DNA from: Aphrophora alni
Taxonomy: Eukaryota > Arthropoda > Insecta > Hemiptera > Aphrophoridae
Assembly: GCA_963513935.1 (NCBI GenBank)
Contig: OY740772.1
Coordinates: 105,113,989-105,177,988, forward strand
Direction: 5' to 3'
Length of the DNA stretch: 64,000 nucleotides
A program made the translations under genes and the position numbers. The notes under the pieces were generated by a model. That model did not search any database, was not told the DNA's origin, and saw only the letters and a program-made list of their open reading frames with translations. This document shows, piece after piece, positions 23,699 to 35,545 of the stretch; position 1 is the stretch's first letter; each line of letters begins with the position of its first letter.

Positions 23699-23995
23699 TG
23701 GTTGAGTTATTTCATAAACTTTCAAAATATTGATTCATTAAAGTAATTCTGAAGACAGAAGTTCATTTCATTCAAAAGAATGTCAAGCAGTAAACATGTA
23801 CCTGCTGTATTAGTTTAACCTTTAAAAAAGACGAATAACTACAATAAAACATACAAAATCTGTCATTCCGGAAATTTTTTTAAGATAAAGTAAGTACAGA
23901 AACAATGTCTCCTGTTAATAATTATAAATTAACATAAATAATGTAATTGTTAAATTAAACAATTTAATGAAGACATCTAAAAACATATAGTTCGA
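23060..23995. other. AT-rich DNA with a (TA)n array
   Basis: A 46-bp TA array occupies 23650-23695. Nothing else is recognised. Confidence 0.7.
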
Positions 23996-23999
23996 TGAA

Positions 24000-24185
24000 A
24001 GAAAATTCGACAAAACCACAATCAAACACTAACAACACAAAGACTGTATAGTTATGTTTATTCCTCCTTATGTACATTTCAATAGTACTGCTTCAGAGAT
24101 ACAATACACACACAGTCTTTGTGTTTGTGTTTTATTGTGGTTTTAGGGGAATTTTCTTTCATTGTATATTCACTCCAGTGATCTA
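24000..24185. mobile_element. Inverted-repeat retrozyme-like unit, family 3 copy 1
   Basis: The arms (24000-24050 and 24112-24165) are inverted and share ACACAAAGACTGT and GTGGTTTT segments. Between them a minus-strand CTGAAGC...GAAATGTAC segment is a degraded hammerhead-like core (G8A9 lost). Relatives at 34190-34330 and 48290-48420 keep more of the core. Confidence 0.5.
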
Positions 24186-24654
24186 GTGATTCATATAATA
24201 TATAGTTGTACTAATTTAAAATAAAGTTCAGTAGTATTAATAAGAGATGTCTATAACTAATGAATGGACTTAGAGTTTTTAATATTACCCGTTTCCGTTG
24301 TCTTTTTTATGTTGCAGATTTTTCCTTTTTATGTTGAACGGAAAAATAGGAATATTGAAGAATTTATATTTCAGATTTTATAAAAGAGATCATAATTGTG
24401 AATATGGTTTAAAGATGTTTGTTTTTGAAACATTTCTGCACAGTTTAAGGAATATATTTTAAAGTATTATTTTAATGAAATATGGTTTTAATAGTACAAA
24501 TTATTCTATTTTTACTTTTGGAAATCTTGTAACCTAACCTAATTGCGATAGTCACCAGCGAAAAAATGAATTATAGTTACGTTAATCGGTATGTGTTGAA
24601 AGTTATGAATATTAAAAATCGCAAAACTAAATTATAAGGAATTTAAAGTGATTA

Positions 24655-24930
24655 AAGACGTCCATCCAATAAAAGTGAAGCAAAAAAGTCCATCCAATAT
24701 TATAAACTTTACTTCTCCCTTCTTCAATAAAATCTTATACTTGAGTATAAAATCTATAAACTGAAAGCCAGAAACTCTTGTCTACAGTAAATACAGTCAT
24801 TCACGAATATATTGAATTAGTTTGAAAGTTTTATTATTTCATTTAAGCATACCGTTTGAAGTGGAGTTACAATTTGTTTTATCTCTTGACTTTGGAAACT
24901 TATTAAATATGTTATATGGTAAAGGTAAGT
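24655..24930 (+). repeat. Dispersed repeat family B, copy 1
   Basis: The segment containing ATTGAATTAGTTTGAAAGTTT and GTTTGAAGTGGAGTTA recurs in the same orientation at 48640-48870 and 55550-55800. Copies are about 230-270 bp and moderately diverged. No ends, TIRs or ORF allow classification. Confidence 0.65.
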
Positions 24931-25356
24931 ATTGTGTAAACATTTATTGAAAAATGAATTACCACAGATTTACACATGAAAAGAAAATTTTTCAAATTTG
25001 TATATTTTATTTTCATATAACAAATTGATTTATATAAACTAAAAAAAAAAAAAAAAAAAATCAGTTTTCGAAGAAGAAATCTTGCTAGTTCACAATTGTG
25101 TATATATTATTAATTAAACCTTAATATCGCGATGCAGTAGTATCGCTATACTGCGTCCTAAATAAACCTTTTCAAAATAATTAAAATTACGTTTTCCTAA
25201 TATATGCACTGTAAAGAAAACTAAGTATAAAACATTTACCATAACACGCTTTATAATGGAAAGTTTAAACAGTTGATTTTTTTTACTAAAAGTAGAGTTT
25301 GAAACTGAATTGGCAAAATCTTCAGTGCAGAGAATCGTAAAGAAAAACAAAATTAA

Positions 25357-25531
25357 ATTTTACAAAACGTCTTCTTCTTCTTCTTCTTCTTCTTCTTCTT
25401 CTTCTTCTTCTTCTTCTCCTTCTCCTTCTTCTTCTTCTTCTTCTTCTTCTTCTTCTTCTTCTTCTTCTTCTTCTTCTTCTTCTTCTTCTTCTTCTTCTTC
25501 TTCTTCTTCTTCTTCTTCTTCTTCTTTCTCT

Positions 25532-25563
<32 letters not shown>

Positions 25564-25753
25564 TTCTTCTTCTTCTTCTTCTTCTTCTTCTTCTTCTTCT
25601 TCTTCTTCTTCTTCTTCTTCTTCTTCTTCCAATGGCACCTTCTGGCTCACGCCATCTTGGTTCTTGCCTCCCAATAAAGTCCAGGAAAGTCCCTTCGCCC
25701 TTGCTTCTCTCCATCCAGACCCCTGCAGACCAGTAGATGAGATTTTACAAAAC
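25357..25753 (-). mobile_element. LINE-type 3' end with (GAA)n tail and 12-bp target duplication
   Basis: The 12-mer ATTTTACAAAAC occurs at 25357-25368 and again at 25742-25753, directly flanking a 373-bp insert. Read on the minus strand, the insert is about 110 bp of GC-richer unique sequence followed by about 260 bp of (GAA)n. A short body, a simple-sequence tail at the 3' end and a target duplication are marks of a 5'-truncated non-LTR retroposon. The source clade is unknown to me. The target is codon-interrupted mariner transposase sequence. Confidence 0.8.
25370..25630. repeat. (TTC)n microsatellite, ~260 bp
   Basis: This trinucleotide array is interrupted near 25415 and 25525. It yields false poly-Ser, poly-Arg and poly-Glu frames. 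It forms the tail of the retroposon described above. Confidence 0.95.
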
Positions 25754-26489
25754 TCACCTAGTAACCTACTTGAAGGTGATCCTGACAGAAGAGTGGAGTT
25801 CTGTTCCTACATTGAGTTGCATGACTGATTCTAATTGGTATACTCGAATTGTTTTCTCAGACGAGTCAACTTTCTATCGCAATGGTATTGTAAATAGACA
25901 TAACTCTAATTATTACAACACCCAAAACTCTCACGTTGTTGATCAAAAAGTTCTAAAATAAAAACAATTATTACTGTCTATTAATGCCGTGCTGTCTCAT
26001 TGACAGTTCAGACAGCATTGTGACAGAAAATAGGTATAAACAAGTTTTAAATCAACAAGTAGTTGCCCATTTTACAGTTCCGGAAATGGATAAAGCTATT
26101 TTTAACAAAATGGTGGTTCGCCCCATTATGCAAATTCAGTCAAACAATTACTAAATAACAACATTTATGGGCGTTGGATTGGTAGAGGAAGTCAGTTTTT
26201 AGATTGGTCACCCCGGTCTCCTGATTTAACTCTGTATGTTTTTCTTATGAGTCTATTTAAAGAAGCAAGTGTACATCCATAGTTTCAACAACGATGAGGA
26301 TTTGACGAGGGTTATCAAAGAACTTCTTCGAATCGCACATAAATATTTTACAAAGGCGTACGGGTGATTTATTAGGCGTTGCTATCAGTATGTTATTGTA
26401 GAACGGTTTCAGTTCGAATAAATGAAAACATTTATTAACTTTGTTTTCATTGGGTTTTAAAAGAAGTAATTAGTTTTTAGTTTGTTTTA

Positions 26490-27635
26490 AACGATTAAAA
26501 AAAAATTAAAATACGTTTGTAGCAATAAAAGTTTTTTCCAAAGCTAACAAAAGCGGTACGTTATTCAAGGGAAAATTTTTCAGGATGACGAGGAAGGTGT
26601 TTGTTATTATACTAAAGTTAGTTTATAAACTCTAATACTTGTTTTAAGCAATGATTTTTTTACTTATTTTAACCAGTTAAAATAAATTACGCATGCACCT
26701 ACCAGCCCCCACCCCTCCAGTCTTATTCAGTACCTTATCCATGTTTGTTTTTTATTTCGTTTTACTTGTATTTCGTACAGTTATTGTTTTCAATTAATTT
26801 TCACCTAAAAATACCCGTTATAATCTATGAGATTATATTTAGTTTTTTTTAAAACAATTATTGGTAGCACTAGGAATGAAACATACAGTCGTTCTGTCAC
26901 CAAAGGTTTTGTTTTGAAACTCAGTCATATTACATGCGAGTTACATATCTTGTTTTGAAATTATGTTTGCACTATAGTAGTGGAAAACTAGTAACTTAGT
27001 GGAACATCCTAATGAAATTGATAGAATACTTGATGAAGAGTTTGATATAAAGAGATACAATTTACAATGCAAATGTGGAAGTTGATGAAAATGAAGTTAA
27101 TGTTATACAGTTTAGGTGAACAGGACAGCATTTGTGTCCAAGAAAATCAAATAGTAAAATCAAAAACGACTTATTTACAGTGCAGCAAGGATGTATGTTG
27201 TAATCACAGCACGAATAGAGTTTTTGTGAAAAATATGAAACTGGACTTGACTGTGAATTTAAATAAACAGAATTTTCTAATTTTTTTTTCGTTTATAATA
27301 AACTACGTTTTCAGTTTATTTGTGTGTTTTTCATAGTATATTACCAAACGCAATATTTTGAGTAACCAAATTAAATAAACTATTTTAGTTATGGATCCCC
27401 TGCCCTTGGTGAAACAATTCGATTCTTAGTCCTACTAGGGCTAATTCAGGTTTTCACTCGATAGATTGTAGAAATAAAGTAGAGATTGTACAAATGTTTA
27501 ACTGCAATTCCACTAGATTTAATTATAATTTTCATTCTGCGATCATATAGTATTTGTGTTAAAATATAATAGAATTAAACACAGACATAGTTTAAAATAA
27601 ATCAGAAAAATGTTTGGTTAATCTGTTAAATAAAG
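26490..27635. other. AT-rich DNA, nothing firmly recognised
   Basis: An 89-codon plus ORF (27067-27336) has a cysteine-containing middle (LQCSKDVCCNHST) and a low-complexity hydrophobic end. I cannot match it to a family and upstream context does not support a gene. Confidence 0.3.
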
Positions 27636-27639
27636 TTAT

Positions 27640-28340
27640 TATCACGCATTTCATAAAAAAAGTTCACCAATAAAGAGTTAGTTTGTCCCTTCAATCCTCC
27701 TGAAATGATTAACGAGTTAATTAAAAATTACATTTTTACAGGATAATGTCCATCAATCTTGCAACAAGTGATTTAATAAAGTCATCTTCTGAATTATTAC
27801 GTATTGAAGGTTTTGTTTGCAGTTACAGACTTCATTAGAACTGTAAAAAATAAAAACACAATACAAAGTATTATTATCGCAGTTAGTGTCATTCATTTCT
27901 GCCTACATGAAATGGAAATATATAATTTGGACATACACAATATTTTGAATATTTTTTATTAACTAATTTTTTAATTTTTTAACGAAGTTTTTATTGGAGT
28001 TTTTGAAAGCGCTGATATCAAGTATTTCCTAAAACAAGTTCATCAATAAAAATAATTTTTTTATCCGTAAATTTTGAAATTATAACGAGCAGACTAAAGA
28101 TTTTGTAGGATAACTTTTATCAATCTTGCCAGAAGTGATTGTAAGTTAATATTTAATTTATTACGTAATCAATGTTTTGTTTTTCAGAATCCATTAGAAC
28201 TGTGAAAAAATAGAACATTATAAGTGTTATTATGCCAGTTAGTATCAGTTAAAATAACTAGGTACAGAAGGGAAATAATCATTTTGAGTAAACAAAATAT
28301 TTTGAAAAATGTTTATTAACAAATGTTTTAACGTAATTTA
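27640..28340 (-). repeat. Dispersed repeat family A, tandem degenerate copies
   Basis: Two units about 370 bp apart (27640-28010 and 28020-28340) share TTCA(C/T)CAATAAA, a CATCAATCTTGC-like core and GCAGTTAGT(G/A)TCA endings. They align with the better-preserved copy at 42515-42890 in the same orientation. Confidence 0.6.
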
Positions 28341-28344
28341 GATA

Positions 28345-30023
28345 TGATTTTTTGATGGTGTTTAAATCACATTTTAAAAAAGGATTTTCTACCTGTCCTA
28401 ATTTACCCCTCAAAATACATAATAAACTAAAAATTATGTATGTGTTTATTCAAAGATCATACATTACTGATAAACAATTATTGTGTAAACGAAAGATTTG
28501 CAAGGTTTAGCAGGTCACTGTACTAACATGTTTTAGTCTTTGGTGGTTTTACTGAAACGTGAATTGCAAGGGCATGTTCATATCACGTCCTGTGAAACCC
28601 ATAATGATAACTTTACTTGCTAGGTATAGTAAAATATTTATTTAAAAATAACTCTTTCTTAAGAAAATCACTCACCCAATTTCTGTAGTTACCTTACTTC
28701 TGATATTAAAAAAAATTAAAATGTTAGTATAATATTCACCTTAGATATTTTCGATTAATTTATATTTATAATTTTAATTTATTTAGTTCATATGTATTTT
28801 CGATAACTAAAAGTAATGAAATTTAATTTTTTTAAAGTGTTACGCAAATGTCTTGTATGTAATGACATTTGACGACCTTTTACAAGCGAACTTCTGAAGA
28901 TGGAATTTAAATTCCGAAATGGGTATATGAAACATTTTAAAATTACAAATTGAAATCTATAAACAATTAGAATTTTTTTTGTACACTGCGTATCAATATT
29001 TAAAACCAATTGGTTATTTTTATAGGTTCTTTATTGCGTCCTTCAAACGTGATTAATTTAACTGAATTCAACTTTGAGTTAAATTTTAAACAATTTTTAA
29101 AAGAGTCAATATTTGATTTGCTTTTGTTTTTATTCGTTGTCGTAAATGTAGTTCTTTATTTAAATATTTTTTAAGTTGTGAGTATGTTTTTCAATTAATT
29201 AATAATTCTGTTACATATATAAGGTAAAGTTATTTTGTAAAATTGCGATAGGTATATAAATTATGGTACTATAAAAAAATAAAATTAATTTCCTATAATT
29301 TATGTACAATAAAAAAGAAGAAAAAAAAAGTATAAAGTATATTAATTGAAGAAGATTATTATTATTTTTTTATAAATAAGGAATAAAATATGTTCTACAA
29401 ATTTGTAGCTCTTCTTGATTATATTAAATATTTTTTCACATATAATATAAATAAAAATACACTGGGACTATAGAAAATAAGTAGATGGGAGTAATCATTG
29501 CACTTACCCAGCCCCATAATTTGAAAAATAATACAAAATAAAGTCCTTGAATTATAATATATTATAATACAAAATAATATGTGTACCAAATTTGAACCTT
29601 AATTACCTATTTCCATACTATAATGTATTTTTGTGTGTAAAAATCTAAATTTTATATAGACAGGAAACTAAACATTTCCGACGTATATTTAGTTTTTATT
29701 TTTACATGTAGAATGCGTTTCCAAAGTCTTTGCATATCTTCGTTGATTACCCTGTATAGTGGGTTTGTTTAACCGGGATTTAAAGAGTTAAGTGTGTTAT
29801 TTTCTACCAATATGTAAACTGATTGTAAAATATCTAATTAAGTTTTGAGTTCAAACTACCGAAATCTCATGTTATCGCCATGGTTAGTATGGATGTTTTT
29901 GATTTTAATAGTTTTTTGTTTTATTTTTTCAAACTGTATTAAATTTCTTACGCAATAACAAGCAACAGATCTGTTACAAAAACATCAAGACATCAAAATT
30001 CATTAAATTGACGAGTTTACTTC
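28345..30023. other. AT-rich DNA with one hammerhead-like relic
   Basis: Apart from the motif at 28894-28935, no coding or repeat structure is identifiable. Confidence 0.4.
28894..28935 (+). ncRNA. Hammerhead-like relic
   Basis: CTGAAGA is followed by a palindromic stem II (GGAATTTAAATTCC) and GAAA, the correct order and spacing of a hammerhead core. The following bases (TGGGTAT) do not give the short palindromic stem III of the better motifs, so it looks decayed. Confidence 0.4.
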
Positions 30024-30302
30024 TTACTTCTTGTTACGGAGGTCCAGTGTCGTATATTTCGCCTCTGCCATGGTCCAAAAGCGTCTATTTTTTACGATAC
30101 CCTCCAGCTTGTGTTGATTTTTCACTGCTGACAGGAGGGTGAAACTTTTTTTGGGGGTGAGCTGGTTGGTCCTCGTCCTGCCCCTGGATAGCTGATTATG
30201 TGGAACCTCTGAAGGAATACCACATTCATCAGTGAACTGAACGCCAGCAGTTGCTTCCGTGAGGAAGTCCCATAGTATGTCACAATACCCTGCAAATACT
30301 CC
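30024..30302 (-). CDS. Unassigned 92-codon coding-like frame
   Basis: This minus frame is open from a stop at 30303-30305 to a stop at 30024. It lacks an ATG near its start and is GC-richer than its surroundings. The product is balanced and hydrophilic, with segments such as CDILWDFLTEATAG, TDECGIPSEVPHNQLSRGR and NRRFWTMAEAKYTTLDL, quite unlike the AT-driven ORFs around it. Its first codons follow TTTGCAG, which could be a splice acceptor, so an exon is possible. A transposon-derived fragment is equally possible. I do not recognise the family and assign no function. Confidence 0.4.
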   Translation of the reverse strand, partial: GVFAGYCDILWDFLTEATAGVQFTDECGIPSEVPHNQLSRGRTRTNQLTPKKSFTLLSAVKNQHKLEGIVKNRRFWTMAEAKYTTLDLRNKK

Positions 30303-30309
30303 TTATCAG

Positions 30310-32455
30310 GATTACAGGATTACAAAACTGAAACGTGAATATCCAGATTGATGAAAAACTTACATCCATTACCTTAAAACAATAAGAAAAGTTTTCTTTG
30401 AATTATAACAGAGGAACATTAATTAGCAAACCATTCGGATAGAGCGTTCCATTAGCGATGAACTAAAATTCTGAAACATCAAATCGGTAAATAATATAAC
30501 ATTTCAAAATTAAAAATATATATTCTATGTTACTCGGTCATAATTGGACAAATATATGAAAAATTCGGGTTCTACCTCAAAAACTAATAAAATATTAAGT
30601 TTCCTAAATATCGAAGAAAAATCTTATAGATTTAACTGCATCCTTTGTTTCACCACAATAATTAATCAAGAAGTATTTTTTACTTGCACAGTTTCTTAAC
30701 CTATTCGAACGGTATTTATGGCCGTTCCTTCGGACTTCCTTAAGAGACAATAAGGAAACACTTAGTAAGGAACATTTAACTGTTACTTTACATTAAGGCA
30801 TATCTTAACCTTTATCACACCTTCGAACCTACATTTTTTCGCTTTACTAGTTATCCCTTATAAAGGAGCGAATTAAACATAAAATAAAAGAGAAAAGAAT
30901 TAGCAGAGGAAGAAATACAGCAAATCGTCAACTATATACGTACAAATGACAACTCTATATTTATTTTGGATATTTAAAAAGAAGAGTCCAAAGGATATTA
31001 AAATATAACTTAATTGACTAAAATACAAGTAACAATACGAGTCGGAGGGAAATTTCACATTAATTGACTTAGATGAAATGAAAATACGCTACAAGTTATA
31101 GTAGAAGTGTTAGTTCCAAGGTCTTTGAGATGATAAATTAAACATTAAAAATTACCTTAAAAGTCAGCCATGTAATTCATTATTGTGTTTAGAAACACTA
31201 GTATGGTTTCAGATGTCTCCATTATCCATCTCCAGGTGTGATATCACTCACGAAAGGTTGTCTTAACATTAAATAATTGTTATAAACACATATAGAACAC
31301 AACACAAACACATGTTACATGTTAGTACCTACACTGGGATTGCACTGTGGATACCAGTCTTTTTGGTCGATTAATCTTTTATCTGTTATCTTCATTGCGG
31401 AATCAAATATTATGTTCGAGTTAAAAACAGTTTATCGTTTAGCAACTTATGTGCATCCAATTTTACTGCTTTATACATTTCAAACTCTTGTCACACTCAT
31501 CTACATATTTTTTCTCAAAATTTGTCACCTTTATCTTGGCTGCAAGTTACTGTATTTAAGGTACTTTTACAGGTAATTATTAACTTTTAATTTGAATCAG
31601 TGATCCGGGGACCTTTCCACAATAAATTTAATAATTCACGGTTTTGAATTCATACCTAGTCAGGATTTCTGACTACAGGTTTATTGAGTCATTATTAAAT
31701 CTTTTAAGTGTGACATCAATTCTGCATTAAAGATAGCGATTATTTGCAATAATTAAATACAAGTTTAATTTTTTTTGTAGCCTGTAGCGTACTTAACTTT
31801 AAATTTTCATTTTATTTAAATTACTATTCCCGAATTTTATATTGCTGTAAAGTTTTTTAATATGTTCAGGGAAAACGTTACCGAGGTTCAGATATTCCCT
31901 TCAAACTTTATGTAAATACTGTATATTCTAGTACAGAAAACTTTCAAAACTAATTTAACAGTAATGACGTGCAATATTAACTTAGAATGGAATCGAAAAA
32001 GCTTCTGGTATGAACTATTTTCATCTTGTGTTTTGTTTTCATCTGGTTTTCTTAAGAAATACATTTACATTTTCTATTCTACAAAAAAGAAGTTATAATA
32101 CAATAATTTTGTCATGCATACTTCAAATGATAGCGACTCAGTTCGTTGAGCGAAGTCCTTTTTTAATTTGTTTAATGAGTCAAGTACCTAGGTGTAAGCT
32201 TGATTGAAAATAGTCTCATCTGGTTCTAAAGTCCTATATAAAATTTGTATCCAACCTTAACAGTCTTATTTATCGTGTTGATTTCACGTTTTGGCTATTC
32301 ATATTATTTTTTAAAATGTGTAATTGTTTTAATATATTTCGAAGGATAAGAACTATCCGAAATAAAATTTGATAATGGTTGAATAGCTGAAACATTCGCA
32401 GTGAAATGAACAAGCGAAATAATACAATTTTATGGTAAGTTGAATACAAATTGTA
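30310..32455. other. AT-rich DNA, nothing recognised
   Basis: The ORF at 31319-31576 and the one at 32010-32207 are hydrophobic, AT-driven frames with no motif. No repeat boundaries were found. Confidence 0.45.
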
Positions 32456-32457
32456 TA

Positions 32458-33961
32458 CGGGGTGAGTCAGACCACCCGTGCAGTACTTATAGCTGTCTTA
32501 CAAACTTACTTTAACACTTTTTCATTCTCATTTCCCCCTAATTTGGCTCCACTGAATCCAATGAAATTAATTTCAATTTTGAAAAATGCCCCAAAAGGGC
32601 CCTTTTTGGGGGGTAGGGGTGCTTTTTGAGGAATTTTCAAATGTAAACATGGGTTGTGTGATACATCATTTTAAAGGTCTAATTACCTTGAACATTTTGG
32701 CGCAATCAAAAGTTAATTATCTTTATCCGTATGTACAGGGTGTACCAAAACGTATTGAAATTGGACTTTAAAATAAAATACCGTGTTATCCTAACTACAA
32801 TACGGAACAGCACCAGATTTTTGTCCAAGCTTATTATTGAGCTATTCTTTAAGAAAACGTGTGGTACGGGCATTTTTCAATGGATTTTGAATATTTTAAA
32901 AATGCTCAAAATTGAAGAATTTAAAAAAGCCTAAAACTCAAAATTCTTAAATAGCAACTTATAGCAAATGTTATATCAAGTAAAAGGTCTTTTAAAAACA
33001 AACATTTTTTGTATTTTATTTTTTTATCTGTCTCTTACTGTTAAAAAATGGCAACCAAAAAACTTAATTATGCCAGTTTACAAAATGTAACAAATAACTT
33101 TTATTTGAACAAAAAGGTGTTTATGATTAAATAAACAGTCTCTGATATGTAATAAGACCAAAATTCAACTTGTTTTTATTTTTCAATGTGACTCAATACT
33201 TTGGTAGTAGTTGTCCATGTTTATCTTTAAAACATTGAAAAATAAAAACAGGTTGAATTTTTTTCTTATTACATAACAGAGACTGTTTATTTAATCATAA
33301 ACACCTTTTTGTTCAAATAAAAGTAATTTGTTACAATTTGTAAACTGGCATAATTAAGTTTTTTGGCTGCCATTTTTTAACAGTAAGAGATAGATAAAAA
33401 AATAAAATACAAAAAATATTTGTTTTTAAAAGACCTTTTACTTGATATAACATTTGCTATAAGTTGCTATTTAAGAATTTTGAGTTTTAGGCTTTTTTAA
33501 ATTCTTCAATTTTGAGCATTTTTAAAATATTCAAAATCCAGTGAAAAATGCCCGTACCACACGTTTTCTAAAGAATAGCTCAATAATAAGCTTGGACAAA
33601 AATCTGGTGCTGTTCCGTATTGTAGTTAGGATAACACGGTATTTTATTTTAAAGTCCAATTTCAATACGTTTTGGTACACCCTGTACATACGGATAAAGA
33701 TAATTAACTTTTGATTGCGCCAAAATGTTCAAGGTAATTAGACCTTTAAAATGATGTATCACACAACCCATGTTTACATTTGAAAATTCCTCAAAAGCAC
33801 CCCTACCCCCCAAAAAGGGCCCTTTTGGGGTATTTTTCAAAATTGAAATTAATTTCATTGGATTCAGTGGAGCCAAATTAGGGGGAAATGAGAATGAAAA
33901 AGTGTTAAAGTCAGTTTGTAAGACAGCTATAAGTACTGCACGGGTGGTCTGACTCACCCTG
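32458..33961. mobile_element. Nested palindromic CAGGGTG-type element, 1.5 kb
   Basis: The outer ends (CGGGGTGAGTCAGACC and its complement) are flanked by TA (32456-32457 and 33962-33963). The inverted arms are about 730 bp each with a roughly 42-bp centre (33190-33231). Inside both arms a second pair of ends (CAGGGTGTACCAAAACG) marks an inner element at 32736-33684, itself flanked by TA. Arm identity is high, with only scattered differences. ORFs in it are repeat shadows. It fits Tc1/mariner-type non-autonomous foldback elements. Confidence 0.8.
32736..33684. mobile_element. Inner palindromic element at the dyad centre
   Basis: The 949-bp inner unit has CAGGGTGTACC termini and TA on each side (32734-32735 and 33685-33686). 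Removing it and one TA leaves TTATCCGTATG-TA-CATACGGATAA, a perfect palindrome, so it sits exactly on the symmetry axis of the outer sequence. Confidence 0.7.
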
Positions 33962-34189
33962 TATAACAATAGTCGGTATAACGATTACAAATAACATTAA
34001 TGAAATGTTAATATGGTTTGTATAGTTTTTTATACATTTTTCATCAATTCTAGAGTATAATATGTCATAAATCTAGTACATGTTTCATAACAAATCATTT
34101 GCTCAGCTTTATGAATAATATTTTTATCTATAATGTTATTACACGTACACAAAATATTTCTTGTGTAATGAAACAAATATTAAGATTGA

Positions 34190-34330
34190 AAGAAAACTTC
34201 CAACAACCACAATACAACAATAAGAACACAAAGACTGTATAGTTATGTTTATTCTATTTTATGCACATTTCAATAGCACTGTTATCATCTTCAGAGGTAC
34301 AATACATCAAACATAGAAATACACAGATGA
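34190..34330 (-). mobile_element. Retrozyme-like unit, family 3 copy 2
   Basis: It contains ACACAAAGACTGTATAGTTA and TTTCAATAGCACTGTTATCATCTTCAG-type order (TTTC 34268-34271, TCTTCAG 34288-34294). On the minus strand this reads CTGAAGA, a hairpin, then GAAA: a hammerhead-like core whose stem III cannot be paired confidently. Related copies are at 24000-24185 and 48290-48420. Confidence 0.5.
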
Positions 34331-34339
34331 ATAACTGGA

Positions 34340-34730
34340 AGATTTAGAAACCACAATTGGAAGAAGACGGCTGAAATTCTCCCAGATTATGATCCAAAAA
34401 GTCTCACCTTAATTAAAATAATTTCCAAAAATTACGAAGCATGTAAGGTCAAGGAGGGTACATAAAGCAGACGACGAGAGAACTCCACAAACAGAGGAAG
34501 ACTGCCTAGATATGATAAAATTTAGAGAACCAATTTTAAAAATAAAGGTTCTTCAGGGTAGAAAATAAGAGGCAGCAATGGTAAATGGAAAGAAGAAAGA
34601 AATGCACTATAATCCAAGAGAATTATTATAATCCATAGCAAATATAAGGAAAAGGAGGGAAAAGAATTGAGAGGAATTGATATTTGAATGATGCATAGAT
34701 GGCCGGTACTTGTATAAAAAAATTCTAATT
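34340..34730. other. Purine-rich, possibly transposon-derived patch
   Basis: The plus strand has short lysine- and arginine-rich frames (for example NWKKTAEILPDYDPKS) with many stops. It looks like decayed coding sequence but I cannot name it. Confidence 0.25.
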
Positions 34731-35149
34731 TTGAAGAAAATCTACTTTAATTTATGTCGTCTTCTAGTGTAGTCCATACTATTGCCATCACTCTTTTTTG
34801 AATACTAAGAGTGAATCATTCCTTCAAGAGCTAGCTGACCCACCCTGAACTCCAGGGGACAGGTAACAGTGGTTTTCTGAAAGGATTTAACTAACATACG
34901 TTAAAAACGACAGTTCTTTATTTAATTTTTAATTGTACACATTTTTATAAAATTTCATAATCATTATTTTATTTATTTTGATCATACATAAATACAATTA
35001 TAATGTAGCGAAGATTTAAATGTAATTGTATTTATAGAATTGAATAATTGTTAAATAAAATATTAAATACATAATAACATTAAATAAAGTTATATATATT
35101 TAATGTGATTTCTGACATAACTTGATTAAATGTCGTTTTAAGTAAATAA

Positions 35150-35545
35150 ATAATTTATTGTTACTGTTACAATTTGCAAAATACAAAAATTAGGAATACA
35201 TTATTTGTATTTCATTAGTCGTTTCGAGAAAAATTTATAAATCATATACTATTAGTTTAACTTCATAAAATATAAATTTTACAATTAAAAATTATACATT
35301 ATCATTTTCAATTAACAAACTACTCAGGGTGTCACTGTAGTGGGTAGGAAGACATCTAGCTGGATTTACACACTTTTTCATGTAGCCTTTGGTTAGTTGT
35401 GCTTATTTCATCATTCTATCACGATTAACCACTCTTGTTATTTTACAACCCTGATACTATTAGAGTATTCAAGGGATCTTTACTTTATGTTCTTTTCTTC
35501 ATTTTTAAAAGGCGTTGATGATCAATTATATTTCACCATTAAATA
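35150..35545. repeat. Dispersed repeat family C, copy 1
   Basis: Shared landmarks with 57210-58115 are TCACTGTAGTGGGTA, a (G/T)ATGTAGCCTTT block and ATTAGAGTATTC(A/G)AG. A fragment with the ACTCACTGTAGTGG landmark is at 40372-40412, and a reverse fragment with AGATCCAGCTAG at 43180-43245. Class unknown. Confidence 0.6.

Larger units (their letters stand above)
25270..26480 (+). pseudogene. mariner-like transposase split by a retroposon
   Basis: The N-terminal part (ELAKSSVQRIVKKNKIKFYK, just before 25368) is a helix-turn-helix. After the insertion at 25369-25741 the protein resumes: GDPDRRVEFCSYIELHD, then IVFSDESTFYRNGIVNRHN with the first catalytic Asp. Further on QNGGSPHYA holds the second block, where the usual Asp is Asn, followed by YGRWIGRGSQFLDW and PRSPDLT with the third Asp region. 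The tail ends near 26410. Frameshifts occur near 25790 and 25960 and between the later blocks. It belongs to the Tc1/mariner superfamily (insect type with the GIVNRHN motif). Terminal repeats were not located. It is dead through insertion, frameshifts and loss of a catalytic residue. Confidence 0.75.

Noticed and set aside
24000..24185. Working hammerhead ribozyme
   Set aside because: The core reads CTGAAGC rather than CUGANGA, losing A9, so listed only as a degraded relative.
25310..25828. Poly-Ser, poly-Arg and poly-Glu ORFs of 104-172 codons
   Set aside because: Products of the (TTC)n array in three frames. The only meaningful residues are the mariner pieces at either side.
32586..33969. 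ORFs of 60-106 codons repeated in the two halves
   Set aside because: The same sequence appears inverted in both arms of a palindromic element and includes the terminal repeat itself; no protein motif.
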